Positions 1 to 13,345 are shown, counted from the first letter of the stretch. The stretch is DNA of 64,000 nucleotides from Azolla caroliniana (GCA_043228905.1 JBHGNT010000125.1:1-64000); one strand, 5' to 3'. Notes: generated from the sequence alone by a model not told the origin. Numbers and translations: made by a program.

Positions 1-1049
1 TGTAAGTTAAAATATTCATACCTGGCCCGTGTGATATCCGATTTTTGTGTTCAAACATGCGAATCGAAGCTAACAACGCTAGCTATGATATGGAATTAAA
101 AAATCCAGATTTTGACACTCAGGTCGAGAGACATGACGAAATTACCAAATTTGAGGAGGGAGTTGACAAGAGCGCGTGCGTAAATTTAAATGTTCATACC
201 TGGCTCGTGTGATATCGGATTTTTGTGTTCAAATATGCGAATCAAAGCTAACAACGTTACCTATTATATGAAATTAGAAAATCAAGATTTTGAAACTCAG
301 TTCGGGAGACATGACGAAATTACCAAATTTGAGGAGGGAGTTGAGAACAGCGGGTGATAAAATTAAAATGTTCATACCTGGCCCTTGTGATATCGGATTT
401 TTGTGTTCAAACATTCGAATCGAAGCTAACAACGTTACCTATGATATGGAATTTAAAAATCAAGATTTTAAAACTCAGGTCGAGAGACATGAAGAAATTA
501 GTAAATTCGATGAGGGAGTTGAGAAGAAGGCGTGAGTAAATTAAAATGTTCATACCTGGCCCATTCGATATCGGATTTTGGTGTTCAAACATGCGAATCG
601 AAGTAAACAACGCTAGCTATCATATGGAATTACAAAATCCAAATGTTGCAATTCAGGTCGAGAAACATGACGAAATTACCAAATTTGAGGAGGGAGTTGA
701 GAATAGCACGTGAGTAAATTTAAATGTTCATACCTGGCCCGTGTGATATCGAATTTTTGTGTTCAAACATGCGAATCGAAGCTAACAACGTTATCTATGA
801 TATGGGATTAGAAAATCAAGATTTTGAAACTCAGTTCGCGAGACATGACGAAATTACCAAATTTGAGGAGGGAGTTGAGAACAGCGCGTGAGTAAGTTAA
901 AATGATGATACCTGGACCGTGTGATCTCGGATTTTGGTGTTCAAACATGTGAATCGAAGCTAACAACGTTACGTGTGATATAGAATTAAAAAATCAAGAT
1001 TTTGAAACTCAGTTCGAGAGACATGACGAAATTACCAAATTTGAGGAGG

Positions 1050-2202
1050 GAGTTGAGAACAGCGCGTGATAAAATTAAAATGTTCATACCTGGCCCGTGT
1101 GATATCCGATTTTGGTGTTCAAACATGCGAATCGAAGCTAACAACGCTAGTTATGATATGGAATTACAAAATCCAGATTTTGAAACTCAGGTCGAGAAAC
1201 ATGACGAAATTACGAAATTTGAGGAGGGAGTTGACAATAGCGCGTGAGTAAATTAAAATGTTCATACCTAGCCAGTGTGATATCAGATTTTTGTGTTCAA
1301 ACATGCGAATCGAAGCTAACAACGCTACCTATGATATAGAATTAAAAAATCAAGATTTTGAAACTCAGTTCGAGAGACATGACGAAATTACCAAATTTGA
1401 GGAGGGAGTTGAGAAGAGCGCGTGAGTATGTTAAAATGTTCATACCTAGCCCGTGTGATATCGGATTTTTCTGTTCAAATATTCGAATCGAAGCTAACAA
1501 CATTACCTATGATATGGAATTAAAAAATCCAGATTTTGAATCCCAGGTCGAGAGACATGAAGAAATTAGTAAATTCGAGGCGGGAGTTGAGAAGAAGGCG
1601 TGAGTAAATTAAAATGTTCATACCTGGCCCATTCGATATCGGATTTTAGTGTTCAAACATACGAATCGAAGCTAACAACGCTAGCTATGATATGGAATTA
1701 CAAAATAAAGATTTTGAAACCCAGGTCGAGAGACATGACGAAATTACCAAATTTGAGGAGGGAGTTGCGAAGAGCGCGTGAGTAAGTTAAAATGTTCATA
1801 CCTGGCCCGTGTGATATCCGATTTTGGTGTTCAAACATGCGAATCGAAGCTAACAACGCTAGTTATGATATGGAATTACAAAATCAAGATTTTAAAACTC
1901 AGGTCGAGAAACATGACGAAATTACGAAATTCGAGGAGGGAGTTGAGAAGAAGGCGTGAGTAAATTAAAATGTTCATACCTAGCCAGTGTGATATCAGAT
2001 TTTTGTGTTCAAACATGCGAATCGAAGCTAACAACGCTACCTATGATATGGAATTACAAAATCCAGATTTCGAAACCCAGGTCAAGAGACATGACGAAAT
2101 TACCAAATTTGAGGAGGGAGTTGAGAATAGCGCGTGAGTAAGTTAAAATGTTCATACCTGGCCCGTGTGATATCCGATTTTTGTGTTCAAACATTCGAAT
2201 CG
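1050..2202 (+). repeat. Direct duplication L1, first copy (partner 4966-6118)
   Basis: This 1.15-kb stretch matches 4966-6118 at an offset of exactly 3916 bp (22 monomers). The one difference I noticed is AAATAAAGATTTTG near 1702-1715, against AAATAAAGAATTTG near 5620. Homology drops at the left edge (AGTT or CGTT near 1049/4965) and at the right edge (GCTAAC versus GATAAC near 2202/6118). The offset is a whole number of monomers, as expected for unequal exchange in register. Confidence 0.85.
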
Positions 2203-2975
2203 AAGCTAACAACGTTACTTATGATATGGAATTAAAAAATCAAAATTTTGAAACTCAGTTCGAGAGACATGACGAAATTACCAAATTTGAGGAGGGAGTT
2301 GAGAAGCGCACGTCAGTATGTTAATATGTTCATTCCTGGCTCGTGTGATATCGGATTTTTGTGGTCAAACATTCGAATCGAAGCTAACAACGTTACCTAT
2401 GATATGGAATTACAAAATCAAGATTTTGAAGCCCAGGTCGAGAGACATGACGAAATTACCAAATTTGAGGAGGGAGTTGAGAAGAGCGCGTGCGTATGTT
2501 AAAATGTTCATACCTGGCCTGTGTGATATCGGATTTTGGTGTTCAAACATGTGAATCGAAGCTAACAACGTTACGTATGATATGGAATTAAAAAATCAAG
2601 ATTTTGAAACTCAGTTCGGGAGACATGACAAAATTACCAAATTTGAGGAGGGAGTTGAGAATAGCGCGTGAGTAAGTTAAAATGTTCATACCTGGCCCGT
2701 GTGATATCCGATTTTGGTGTTCAAACATGCGAATCGAAGCTAACAACGCTAGTTATGATATGGAATTACAAAATCCAGATTTTGAAACTCAGGTCGAGAA
2801 ACATGACGAAATTACGAAATTTGAGGAGGGAGTTGACAATAGCGCGTGAGTAAATTAAAATGTTCATACCTAGCCAGTGTGATATCAGATTTTTGTGTTC
2901 AAACATGCGAATCGAAGCTAACAACGCTACCTATGATATGGAATTAAAAAATCAAAATTTTGAAACTCAGTTCGA
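2203..2975 (+). repeat. Forward satellite monomers outside the named duplications
   Basis: Plain monomers at 178-bp spacing. At 2301-2320 lies the rare GAGAAGCGCACGTCAGTATG, also found beside the inversion junction and beside every M2 monomer. Here the following monomer is full length, so this may represent the state before the M2 deletion. Confidence 0.8.
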
Positions 2976-5250
2976 GAGACATGACGAAATTACCAAATTT
3001 GAGGAGGGAGTTGAGAACAGCGCGTAAGTAAGTTAAAATGGTCATACCTGGCCCGTGTGATATCCGATTTCTGTGTTCAAACATTCGAATCGAAGCTAAC
3101 AATGTTACTTATGATATGGAATTAGAAAATCAAGATTTTGAAACTCAGTTCGAGAGACATGACGAAATTACCAAATTAGAGGAGGGAGTTGAGAAGAGCG
3201 CGTGCGTATGTTAAAATGTTCATACCTGGCCCTTGTGATATCGGATTTTTGTGTTCAAACATTCGAATCGAAGCTAACAACGTTACCTATGATATGGAAT
3301 TTAAAAATCAAGATTTTAAATCTCAGGTCGAGAGACATGAAGTAATTAGTAAATTCGAGGAGGGAGTTGAGAAGAAGGCGTGAGTAAATTAAAATGTTCA
3401 TACCTGGCCCATTCGATATCGGATTTTGGTGTTCAAACATGCGAATCGAAGCTAACAACGCTAGCTATCATATGGAATTACAAAATCCAAATTTTGAAAT
3501 TCAGGTCGAGAAACATGACGAAATTACCAAATTTGAGGAGAGAGTTGAGAATAGCGCGTGAGTAAATTTAAATGTTCATACCTGGCCCGTGTGATATCGG
3601 ATTTTTCTGTTCAAACTTGCGAATCGAAGCTAACAACGCTACCTATGATATGGAATTAAAAAATCAAGATTTTGAAACTCAGTTCAAGAGACATGACGAA
3701 ATTACCAAATTAGAGGAGGGAGTTGAGAAGAGCGCGTGAGTATGTTAAAATATTCATACCTGGCCCTTGTGATATCGGATTTTTGTGTTCAAACATTCAA
3801 ATCGAAGCTAACAACGTTACCTATAATATGGAATTTAAAAATCAAGATTTTGAAACTCAGTTCGGGAGACATGACGAAATTACCAAATTTGAGGAGGGAG
3901 TTGAGAACAGCGTGTGATAAAATTAAAATGTTCATACCTGGCCCGTGTGATATCCGATTTTGGTGTTCAAACATGCGAATCGAAGCTAACAACGCTAGTT
4001 ATGATATGGAATTACAAAATCTAGATTTTGAAACTCAGGTCGAGAAACATGACGAAATTACCAAATTAGAGGAGGGAGTTGAGAAGAGCGCGTGAGTAAG
4101 TTAAAATGTTCATACCTGGCCCGTGTGATATCGGATTTTGGTTTTCAAACATGTGAATCGAAGCTAACAACGTTATGTATGATATGGAATTAAAAAATCA
4201 AGATTTTGAAACTCAGTTCGAGAGACATGACGAAATTACCAAATTTGAGGAGGGAGTTGAGAACAGCGCGTGATAAAATTAAAATGTTCATACCTGGCCC
4301 GTGTGATATCGGATTTTTGTGTTCAAACATTCGAATCGAATCTAACGACGTTACCGATGATATGGAATTAAAAAATCAAGATTTTGAAACTCAGGTCGAG
4401 ACACATGAAGTAATTAGTAAATTCGAGGAGGGAGTTGAGAAGAAGGCGTGAGTAAATTAAAATGTTCATACCTGGCCCATTCGATATCGGATTTTGGTGT
4501 TCAAACATGCGAATCGAAGTTAACAACGCTAGCTATCATATTGAATTACAAAATCCAAATTTTGAAATTCAGGTCGAGAGACATGACGAAATTACCAAAT
4601 TTGAGCAGGGAGTTGAGAATAGCGCGTGAGTAAGTGAAAATGTTCATACCTGGGCCGTGTGATATCGGATTTTTGTGTTCAAACATTCGAATCGAAGCTA
4701 ACAACGCTAGCTATGATATGGAATTAAAAAATCCAGATTTTGGCACTCAGGTCGAGAGACATGACGAAATTACCAAATTTGAGGAGGGAGTTGAGAAGAG
4801 CGTGTGCGTCAATTTAAATGTTCATACCTGGCTCGTGTGATATCGGATTTCTGTGTTCAAATATGCGAATCGAAGCTAACAACGTTACCTATTATATGGA
4901 ATTAGAAAATCAAGATTTTGAAACTCAGTTCGGGAGACATGACGAAATTACCAAATTTGAGGAGGGCGTTGAGAACAGCGCGTGATAAAATTAAAATGTT
5001 CATACCTGGCCCGTGTGATATCCGATTTTGGTGTTCAAACATGCGAATCGAAGCTAACAACGCTAGTTATGATATGGAATTACAAAATCCAGATTTTGAA
5101 ACTCAGGTCGAGAAACATGACGAAATTACGAAATTTGAGGAGGGAGTTGACAATAGCGCGTGAGTAAATTAAAATGTTCATACCTAGCCAGTGTGATATC
5201 AGATTTTTGTGTTCAAACATGCGAATCGAAGCTAACAACGCTACCTATGA
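2976..5250 (+). repeat. Direct duplication L3, first copy (partner 10628-12902)
   Basis: About 2.27 kb matches 10628-12902 at offset 7652. Shared rare variants include AAAATGGTCATACC near 3036/10688, AAAATATTCATACC near 3748/11400 and TTGGTTTTCAAAC near 4138/11790. Differences include TTCTGTTC versus TTGTGTTC near 3605/11257. Both ends fade into other subtypes rather than ending at a fixed site. Confidence 0.83.
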
Positions 5251-5337
5251 TATAGAATTAAAAAATCAAGATTTTGAAACTCAGTTCGAGAGACATGACG
5301 AAATTACCAAATTTGAGGAGGGAGTTGAGAAGAGCGC
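4448..5337 (+). repeat. Five-monomer cassette A-B-C-D-E, copy 1
   Basis: Five subtypes follow in fixed order. A carries GGCCCATTCGATATC. B begins GTGAGTAAGTGAAAATG and has CTGGGCCGTG. C begins GTGCGTAAATTTAAATG and has ACCTATTATATGG. D begins GTGATAAAATTAAAATG, has AGTTATGATATGG and ends GTTGACAATAGCGC. E has CATACCTAGCCAGTGTG with GATATCAG. The same order recurs at six other places on the + strand, and on the - strand (for example reading 20729 down to about 19840). The cassette is the nearest thing here to a higher-order repeat, though spacing between cassettes is irregular. Confidence 0.85.
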
Positions 5338-6118
5338 GTGAGTATGTTAAAATGTTCATACCTAGCCCGTGTGATATCGGATTTTTCTGTTCAAATATTC
5401 GAATCGAAGCTAACAACATTACCTATGATATGGAATTAAAAAATCCAGATTTTGAATCCCAGGTCGAGAGACATGAAGAAATTAGTAAATTCGAGGCGGG
5501 AGTTGAGAAGAAGGCGTGAGTAAATTAAAATGTTCATACCTGGCCCATTCGATATCGGATTTTAGTGTTCAAACATACGAATCGAAGCTAACAACGCTAG
5601 CTATGATATGGAATTACAAAATAAAGAATTTGAAACCCAGGTCGAGAGACATGACGAAATTACCAAATTTGAGGAGGGAGTTGCGAAGAGCGCGTGAGTA
5701 AGTTAAAATGTTCATACCTGGCCCGTGTGATATCCGATTTTGGTGTTCAAACATGCGAATCGAAGCTAACAACGCTAGTTATGATATGGAATTACAAAAT
5801 CAAGATTTTAAAACTCAGGTCGAGAAACATGACGAAATTACGAAATTCGAGGAGGGAGTTGAGAAGAAGGCGTGAGTAAATTAAAATGTTCATACCTAGC
5901 CAGTGTGATATCAGATTTTTGTGTTCAAACATGCGAATCGAAGCTAACAACGCTACCTATGATATGGAATTACAAAATCCAGATTTCGAAACCCAGGTCA
6001 AGAGACATGACGAAATTACCAAATTTGAGGAGGGAGTTGAGAATAGCGCGTGAGTAAGTTAAAATGTTCATACCTGGCCCGTGTGATATCCGATTTTTGT
6101 GTTCAAACATTCGAATCG
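4966..6118 (+). repeat. Direct duplication L1, second copy
   Basis: Near-identical partner of 1050-2202. It overlaps the first A-B-C-D-E cassette, and its left part belongs also to duplication L3 (2976-5250). The segment is therefore a mosaic of two separate duplication events. Confidence 0.85.
5694..5871 (+). repeat. Representative full-length 178-bp monomer
   Basis: Counted from GTGA as base 1, the most conserved blocks are: 12-26 (AAAATGTTCATACCT), 36-41 (GATATC), 51-60 (TGTTCAAACA), 63-79 (a run containing CGAATCGAAGC and TAACAA), 93-99 (ATGGAAT), 120-129 (ACTCAGGTCG or close variants), 134-148 (CATGACGAAATTACC-like) and 158-168 (GGAGGGAGTTG). Variable blocks are 5-10, 27-35, 41-50, 81-92, 101-119 and 169-176; they define the monomer subtypes. 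The monomer is AT-rich. 178 bp is one nucleosome core plus a short linker. 178 is not a multiple of three, so reading frames rotate between monomers, which argues against coding. Confidence 0.95.
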
Positions 6119-6583
6119 AAGATAACAACGTTACCTATGCTATGGAATTACAAAATCCAGATTTCGAAACCCAGGTCGAGAGACATGACGAAATTACCAA
6201 ATTTGAGGAGGGAGTTGAGAATAGCGCGTAAGTAAGTTAAAATTTTCATACCTGGCCCGTGTGATATCCGATTTCTGTGTTCAAACATTCGAATCGAAGC
6301 TAACAATGTTACTTATGATATGGAATTAGAAAATCAAGATTTTGAAACTCAGTTCGAGAGACATGACGAAATTACCAAATTAGAGGAGGGAGTTGAGAAG
6401 AGCGCGTGAGTATGTTAAAATGTTCATACCTGGCCCTTGTGATATCCGATTTTTGTGTTCAAACATTCGAATCGAATCTAACGACGTTACCGATGATATG
6501 GAATTAAAAAATTAAGATTTTGGAACTCAGGTCGAGAGACATGAAGAAATTAGTAAATTCGAGGAGGGAGTTGAGAAGAAGGC

Positions 6584-7473
6584 GTGAGTAAATTAAAATG
6601 TTCATACCTGGCCCATTCGATATCGGATTTTGGTGTTCAAACATGCGAATCGAAGCTAACAACGCTAGCTATCATATGGAATTACAAAATCCAAATTTTG
6701 AAATTCAGGTCGAGAGACATGACGAAATTACCAAATTTGAGGAGGGAGTTGAGAAGAGCGCGTGAGTAAGTGAAAATGTTCATACCTGGGCCGTGTGATA
6801 TCGGATTTTTGTGTTCAAACATTCGAATCGAAGCTAACAACGCTAGCTATGATATGGAATTAAAAAATCCAGATTTTGATACTCAGGTCGAGAGACATGA
6901 CGAAATTACCAAATTTGAGGAGGGAGTTGAGAAGAGCGCGTGCGTAAATTTAAATGTTCATACCTGGCTCGTGTGATATCGGATTTTTGTGTTCAAATAT
7001 GCGAATCGAAGCTAACAACGTTACCTATTATATGGAATTAGAAAATCAAGATTTTGAAACTCAGTTCGGGAGACATGACGAAATTACCAAATTTGAGGAG
7101 GGCGTTGAGAACAGCGCGTGATAAAATTAAAATGTTCATACCTGGCCCGTGTGATATCCGATTTTGGTGTTCAAACATGCGAATCGAAGCTAACAACGCT
7201 AGTTATGATATGGAATTACAAAATCCAGATTTTAAAACTCAGGTCGAGAAACATGACGAAATTACGAAATTTGAGGAGGGAGTTGACAATAGCGCGTGAG
7301 TAAATTAAAATGTTCATACCTAGCCAGTGTGATATCAGATTTTTGTGTTCAAACATGCGAATGGAAGCTAACAACGCTACCTATGATATGGAATTAAAAA
7401 ATCCAGATTTCGAAACCCAGGTCGAGAGACATGACGAAATTACCAAATTTGAGGAGGGAGTTGAGAATAGCGC
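6584..7473 (+). repeat. A-B-C-D-E cassette, copy 2
   Basis: It has the same five subtypes in the same order as at 4448, exactly 12 monomers (2136 bp) further on. It differs from copy 1 by point changes, such as TGATACTCAG near 6877 where copy 1 has TGGCACTCAG. The E monomer diverges in its second half (CCAGATTTCG instead of CAAGATTTTG). Confidence 0.83.
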
Positions 7474-7828
7474 GTAAGTAAGTTAAAATGTTCATACCTG
7501 GCCCGTGTGATATCCGATTCTGTGTTCAAACATTCGAATCGAAGCTAACAATGTTACTTATGATATGGAATTAGAAAATCAAGATTTTGAAACTCAGTTC
7601 GAGAGACATGACGAAATTACCAAATTAGAGGAGGGAGTTGAGAAGAGTGCGTGAGTATGTTAAAATGTTCATACCTGGCCCTTGTGATATCCGATTTTTG
7701 TGTTCAAACATTCGAATCGAATCTAACGACGTTACTGATGATATGGAATTAAAAAATTAAGATTTTGGAACTCAGGTCGAGAGACATGAAGTAATTAGTA
7801 AATTCGAGGAGGGAGTTGAGAAGAAGGC

Positions 7829-8718
7829 GTGAGTAAATTAAAATGTTCATACCTGGCCCATTCGATATCGGATTTTGGTGTTCAAACATGCGAATCGAAG
7901 CTAACAACGCTAGCTATCATATGGAATTACAAAATCCAAATTTTGAAATTCAGGTCGAGAGACATGACGAAATTACCAAATTTGAGCAGGGAGTTGAGAA
8001 TAGCGCGTGAGTAAGTGAAAATGTTCATACCTGGGCCGTGTGATATCGGATTTTTGTGTTCAAACATTCGAATCGAAGCTAACAACGCTAGCTATGATAT
8101 GGAATTAAAAAATCCAGATTTTGATACTCAGGTCGAGAGACATGACGAAATTACCAAATTTGAGGAGGGAGTTGAGAAGAGCGCGTGCGTAAATTTAAAT
8201 GTTCATACCTGGCTCGTGTGATATCGGATTTTTGTGTTCAAATATGCGAATCGAAGCTAACAACGTTACCTATTATATGGAATTAGAAAATCAAGATTTT
8301 GAAACTCAGTTCGGGAGACATGACAAAATTACCAAATTTGAGGAGGGAGTTGAGAATAGCGCGTGAGTAAGTTAAAATGTTCATACCTGGCCCGTGTGAT
8401 ATCCGATTTTGGTGTTCAAACATGCGAATCGAAGCTAACAACGCTAGTTATGATATGGAATTACAAAATCCAGATTTTGAAACTCAGGTCGAGAAACATG
8501 ACGAAATTACGAAATTTGAGGAGGGAGTTGACAATAGCGCGTGAGTAAATTAAAATGTTCATACCTAGCCAGTGTGATATCAGATTTTTGTGTTCAAACA
8601 TGCGAATCGAAGCTAACAACGCTACCTATGATATGGAATGAAAAAATCAAAATTTTGAAACTCAGTTCGAGAGACATGACGAAATTACCAAATTTGAGGA
8701 GGGAGTTGAGAACAGCGC
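7829..8718 (+). repeat. A-B-C-D-E cassette, copy 3
   Basis: The order is A at 7829, B at 8007, C at 8185, D at 8363 and E at 8541. Here D begins GTGAGTAAGTT rather than GTGATAAAATT, and C carries GACAAAATTACC. The cassette is followed by a second D-E pair (8719 and 8897), a local amplification of two monomers. Confidence 0.82.
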
Positions 8719-8902
8719 GTGATAAAATTAAAATGTTCTTACCTGGCCCGTGTGATATCCGATTTTGGTGTTCAAACATGCGAATCGAAGCCAACAACGC
8801 TAGTTATGATATGGAATTACAAAATCCAGATTTTGAAACTCAGCTCGAGAAACATGACGAAATTACGAAATTTGAGGAGGGAGTTGACAATAGCGCGTGA
8901 GT

Positions 8903-11009
8903 AAATTAAAATGTTCATACCTAGCCAGTGTGATATCAGATTTTTGTGTTCAAACATACGAATCGAAGCTAACAACGTTACCTATGATATGGAATTTAAA
9001 AATCAAGATTTTAAAACTTAGGTCGAGAGACATGAAGAAATTAGTAAATTCGAGCCGGGAGTTGAGAAGAAGGCGTGAGTAAATTAAAATGTTCATACTT
9101 GGCCCATTCGAAATCGGATTTTAGTGTTCAAACATACGAATCGAAGCTAACAACGCTAGCTATGATATGGAATTACAAAATCCAGATTTTGAAACCCAGG
9201 TCAAGCGACATGACGAAATTACCAAATTTCAGGAGGGAGTTGAGAATAGCGCGTGAGTAAGTGAAAATGTTCATACCTGGGCCGTGTGATATCGGATTTT
9301 TGTGTTCAAACATTCGAATCGAAGCTAACAACGCTAGCTATGATATGGAATTAAAAAATCCAGATTTTGACACTCAGGTCGAGAGACATGACGAAATTAC
9401 CAAATTTGAGGAGGGAGTTGAGAACAGCGCGTGAGTAAGTTAAAATGTTGATACCTGGACCGTGTGATCTCGGATTTTTGTGGACAAACATTCGAATCGA
9501 AGATAACAACGTTACCTATGCTATGGAATTACAAAATCAAGATTTTGAAACCCAGGTCGAGAGACATGACGAAATTACCAAATTTGAGGAGGGAGTTGAG
9601 AAGAGCGCGTGCGTAAGGTAAAATGTTCATACCTGGCCCTTGTGATATCGGATTTTTGTGTTCAAACATTCGAATCGAAGCTAACAACGTTACCTATGAT
9701 ATGGAATTTAAAAATCAAGATTTTAAAACTCAGGTCGAGAGACATGAAGAAATTAGTAAATTCGAGGAGGGAGTTGAGAAGAACCGTGAGTAAATTAAAA
9801 TGTTCATACCTGGCCCATTCGATATCGGATTTTGGTGTTCAAACATGCGAATCGAAGTTAACAACGCTAGCTATCATATGAAATTACAAAATCCAAATTT
9901 TGAAATTCAGGTCGAGAGACATGACGAAATTACCAAATTTGAGCAGGGAGTTGAGAATAGCGCGTGAGTAAGTGAAAATGTTCATACCTGGGCCGTGTGA
10001 TATCGGATTTTTGTGTTCAAACATTCGAATCGAAGCTAACAACGCTAGCTATGATATTGAATTAAAAAATCCAGATTTTGACACTCAGGTCAAGAGACAT
10101 GAGGAAATTACCAAATTTAAGGAGGGAGTTGAGAAGAGCGCGTGCGTAAATTTAAATGTTCATACCTGGCTCGTGTGATATCGGATTTCTGTGTTCAAAT
10201 ATGCGAATCGAAGCTAACAACGTTACCTATTATATGGAATTAGAAAATCAAGATTTTGAAACTCAGTTCGGGAGACATGACGAAATTACCAAATTTGAGG
10301 AGGGAGTTGAGAACAGCGCGTGATAAAATTAAAATGTTCATACCTGGCCCGTGTGATATCCGATTTTGGTGTTCAAACATGCGAATCGAAGCTAACAACG
10401 CTAGTTATGATATGGAATTATAAAATCCAGATTTTGAAACTCAGGTCGAGAAACATGACGAAATTACGAAATTTGAGGAGGGAGTTGACAATAGCGCGTG
10501 AGTAAATTAAAATGTTCATACCTAGCCAGTGTGATATCAGATTTTTGTGTTCAAACATGCGAATCGAAGCTAACAACGCTACCTATGATATGGAATTAAA
10601 AAATCCAGATTTCAAAACCCAGGTCGAGAGACATGACGAAATTACCAAATTTGAGGAGGGAGTTGAGAATAGCGCGTAAGTAAGTTAAAATGGTCATACC
10701 TGGCCCGTGTGATATCCGATTTCTGTGTTCAAACATTCGAATCGAAGCTAACAATGTTACTTATGATATGGAATTAGAAAATCAAGATTTTGAAACTCAG
10801 TTCGAGAGACATGACGAAATTACCAAATTAGAGGAGGGAGTTGAGAAGAGCGCGTGAGTATGTTAAAATGTTCATACCTGGCCCTTGTGATATCGGATTT
10901 TTGTGTTCAAACATTCGAATCGAAGCTAACAACGTTACCTATGATATGGAATTTAAAAATCAAGATTTTAAAACTCAGGTCGAGAGACATGAAGTAATTA
11001 GTAAATTCG
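8903..11009 (+). repeat. Forward satellite monomers, 8.9-11.0 kb
   Basis: The stretch includes cassette copy 4 and a monomer with GTGTGATCTCGG and TTGTGGACAAAC near 9460-9490. That monomer and its neighbours from about 8897 mirror 17820-18418 on the - strand (coordinate sum 27315). It contains no gene-like or unique sequence. Confidence 0.8.
9786..10675 (+). repeat. A-B-C-D-E cassette, copy 4
   Basis: The order is A at 9786, B at 9964, C at 10142, D at 10320 and E at 10498. Just before it the monomer end reads GAGAAGAACCGTGAG instead of GAGAAGAAGGCGTGAG, one base short. The same unusual join occurs on the opposite strand near 61931. Confidence 0.82.
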
Positions 11010-12902
11010 AGGAGAGAGTTGAGAAGAAGGCGTGAGTAAATTAAAATGTTCATACCTGGCCCATTCGATATCGGATTTTGGTGTTCAAACATGCGAATCG
11101 AAGCTAACAACGCTAGCTATCATATGGAATTACAAAATCCAAATTTTGAAATTCAGGTCGAGAAACATGACGAAATTACCAAATTTGAGGAGGGAGTTGA
11201 GAATAGCGCGTGAGTAAATTTAAATGTTCATACCTGGCCCGTGTGATATCGGATTTTTGTGTTCAAACTTGCGAATCGAAGCTAACAACGCTACCTATGA
11301 TATGGAATTAAAAAATCAAGATTTTGAAACTCAGTTCAAGAGACATGACGAAATTACCAAATTAGAGGAGGGAGTTGAGAAGAGCGCGTGAGTATGTTAA
11401 AATATTCATACCTGGCCCTTGTGATATCGGATTTTTGTGTTCAAACATTCAAATCGAAGCTAACAACGTTACCTATAATATGGAATTTAAAAATCAAGAT
11501 TTTGAAACTCAGTTCGGGAGACCTGACGAAATTACCAAATTTGAGAAGGGAGTTGAGAACAGCGTGTGATAAAATTAAAATGTTCATACCTGGCCCGTGT
11601 GATATCCGATTTTGGTGTTCAAACATGCGAATCGAAGCTAACAACGCTAGTTATGATATGGAATTACAAAATCCAGATTTTGAAACTCAGGTCGAGAAAC
11701 ATGACGAAATTACCAAATTAGAGGAGGGAGTTCAGAAGAGCGCGTGAGTAAGTTAAAATGTTCATACCTGGCCCGTGTGATATCGGATTTTGGTTTTCAA
11801 ACATGTGAATCGAAGCTAACAACGTTACGTATGATATGGAATTAAAAAATCAAGATTTTGAAACTCAGTTCGAGAGACATGACGAAATTACCAAATTTGA
11901 GGAGGGAGTTGAGAACAGCGCGTGATAAAATTAAAGTGTTCATACCTGGCCCGTGTGATATCGGATTTTTGTGTTCAAACATTCGAATCGAATCTAACGA
12001 CGTTACCGATGATATGGAATTAAAAAATCAAGATTTTGAAACTCAGGTCGAGACACATGAAGTAATTAGTAAATTCGAGGAGGGAGTTGAGAAGAAGGCG
12101 TGAGTAAATTAAAATGTTCATACCTGGCCCATTCGATATCGGATTTTGGTGTTCAAACATGCGAATCGAAGTTAACAACGCTAGCTATCATATTGAATTA
12201 CAAAATCCAAATTTTGAAATTCAGGTCGAGAGACATGACGAAATTACCAAATTTGAGCAGGGAGTTGAGAATAGCGCGTGAGTAAGTGAAAATGTTCATA
12301 CCTGGGCCGTGTGATATAGGATTTTTGTGTTCAAACATTCGAATCGAAGCTAACAACGCTAGCTATGATATGGAATTAAAAAATCCAGATTTTGACACTC
12401 AGGTCGAGAGACATGACGAAATTACCAAATTTGAGGAGGGAGTTGAGAAGAGCGTGTGCGTAAATTTAAATGTTCATACCTGGCTCGTGTGATATCGGAT
12501 TTTTGTGTTCAAATATGCGAATCGAAGCTAACAACGTTACCTATTATATGGAATTAGAAAATCAAGATTTTGAAACTCAGCTCGGGAGACCTGACGAAAT
12601 TACCAAATTTGAGGAGGGAGTTGAGAACAGCGTGTGATAAAATTAAAATGTTCATACCTGGCCCGTGTGATATCCGATTTTGGTGTTCAAACATGCGAAT
12701 CGAAGCTAACAACGCTAGTTATGATATGGAATTACAAAATCCAGATTTTGAAACTCAGGTCGAGAAACATGACGAAATTACGAAATTTGAGGAGGGAGTT
12801 GACAATAGCGCGTGAGTAAATTAAAATGTTCATACCTAGCCAGTGTGATATCAGATTTTTGTGTTCAAACATGCGAATCGAAGCTAACAACGCTACCTAT
12901 GA
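10628..12902 (+). repeat. Direct duplication L3, second copy
   Basis: Partner of 2976-5250. Its segment from about 11010 is also the start of the left arm of the long inverted repeat with 18414-21819. Private changes here include AGACCTGACG near 11522 and TTAAAGTGTTC near 11935. Confidence 0.83.
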
Positions 12903-12989
12903 TATGGAATTAAAAAATCCAGATTTCGAGACCCAGGTCGAGAGACATGACGAAATTACCAAATTTGAGGAGGGAGTTGAGAATAGCGC
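12100..12989 (+). repeat. A-B-C-D-E cassette, copy 5
   Basis: All five subtypes are present. The start is 7652 bp from copy 1 and 5516 bp from copy 2, and the cassette lies within two different long direct duplications. The C-D boundary has a CTGACG variant near 12590, where other copies have ATGACG. Confidence 0.83.
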
Positions 12990-13345
12990 GTAAGTAAGTT
13001 AAAATGTTCATACCTGGCCCGTGTGATATCCGATTTCTGTGTTCAAACATTCGAATCGAAGCTAACAATGTTACTTATGATATGGAATTAGAAAATCAAG
13101 ATTTTGAAACTCAGTTCGAGAGACATGACGAAATTACCAAATTAGAGGAGGGAGTTGAGAAGAGCGCGTGAGTATGTTAAAATGTTCATACCTGGCCCTT
13201 GTGATATCCGATTTTGGTGTTCAAACATTCGAATCGAATCTAACGACGTTACCGATGATATGGAATTAAAAAATTAAGATTTTGGAACTCAGGTCGAGAG
13301 ACATGAAGAAATTAGTAAATTCGAGGAGGGAGTTGAGAAGAAGGC

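Larger units (their letters stand above)
6584..8902 (+). repeat. Direct duplication L4, first copy (partner 12100-14419)
   Basis: About 2.3 kb (13 monomers) matches 12100-14419. The offset is 5516 bp up to about 7516 and 5517 bp after it, because this copy has lost one T (CCGATTCTGTG instead of CCGATTTCTGTG). It contains two A-B-C-D-E cassettes. The match stops abruptly at a monomer boundary: TAAATTAAAATG here against TATGTTAAAATG in the partner. Confidence 0.85.

Noticed and set aside
3736-4095. 119-residue reading frames (3736, 8541, 11388, 20726, 21082 and others) as possible real proteins
   Set aside because: They are two adjacent monomers read through because one carries a variant that removes the stop. 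The same monomers elsewhere carry the stop, and the reverse strand is open at the same place.
5694-5871. Hairpin or RNA gene within the monomer
   Set aside because: Only short dyads are visible (AAATT/AATTT around monomer 143-155, and ATTCGAAT in some subtypes). They are too weak and too variable to support a structured RNA.
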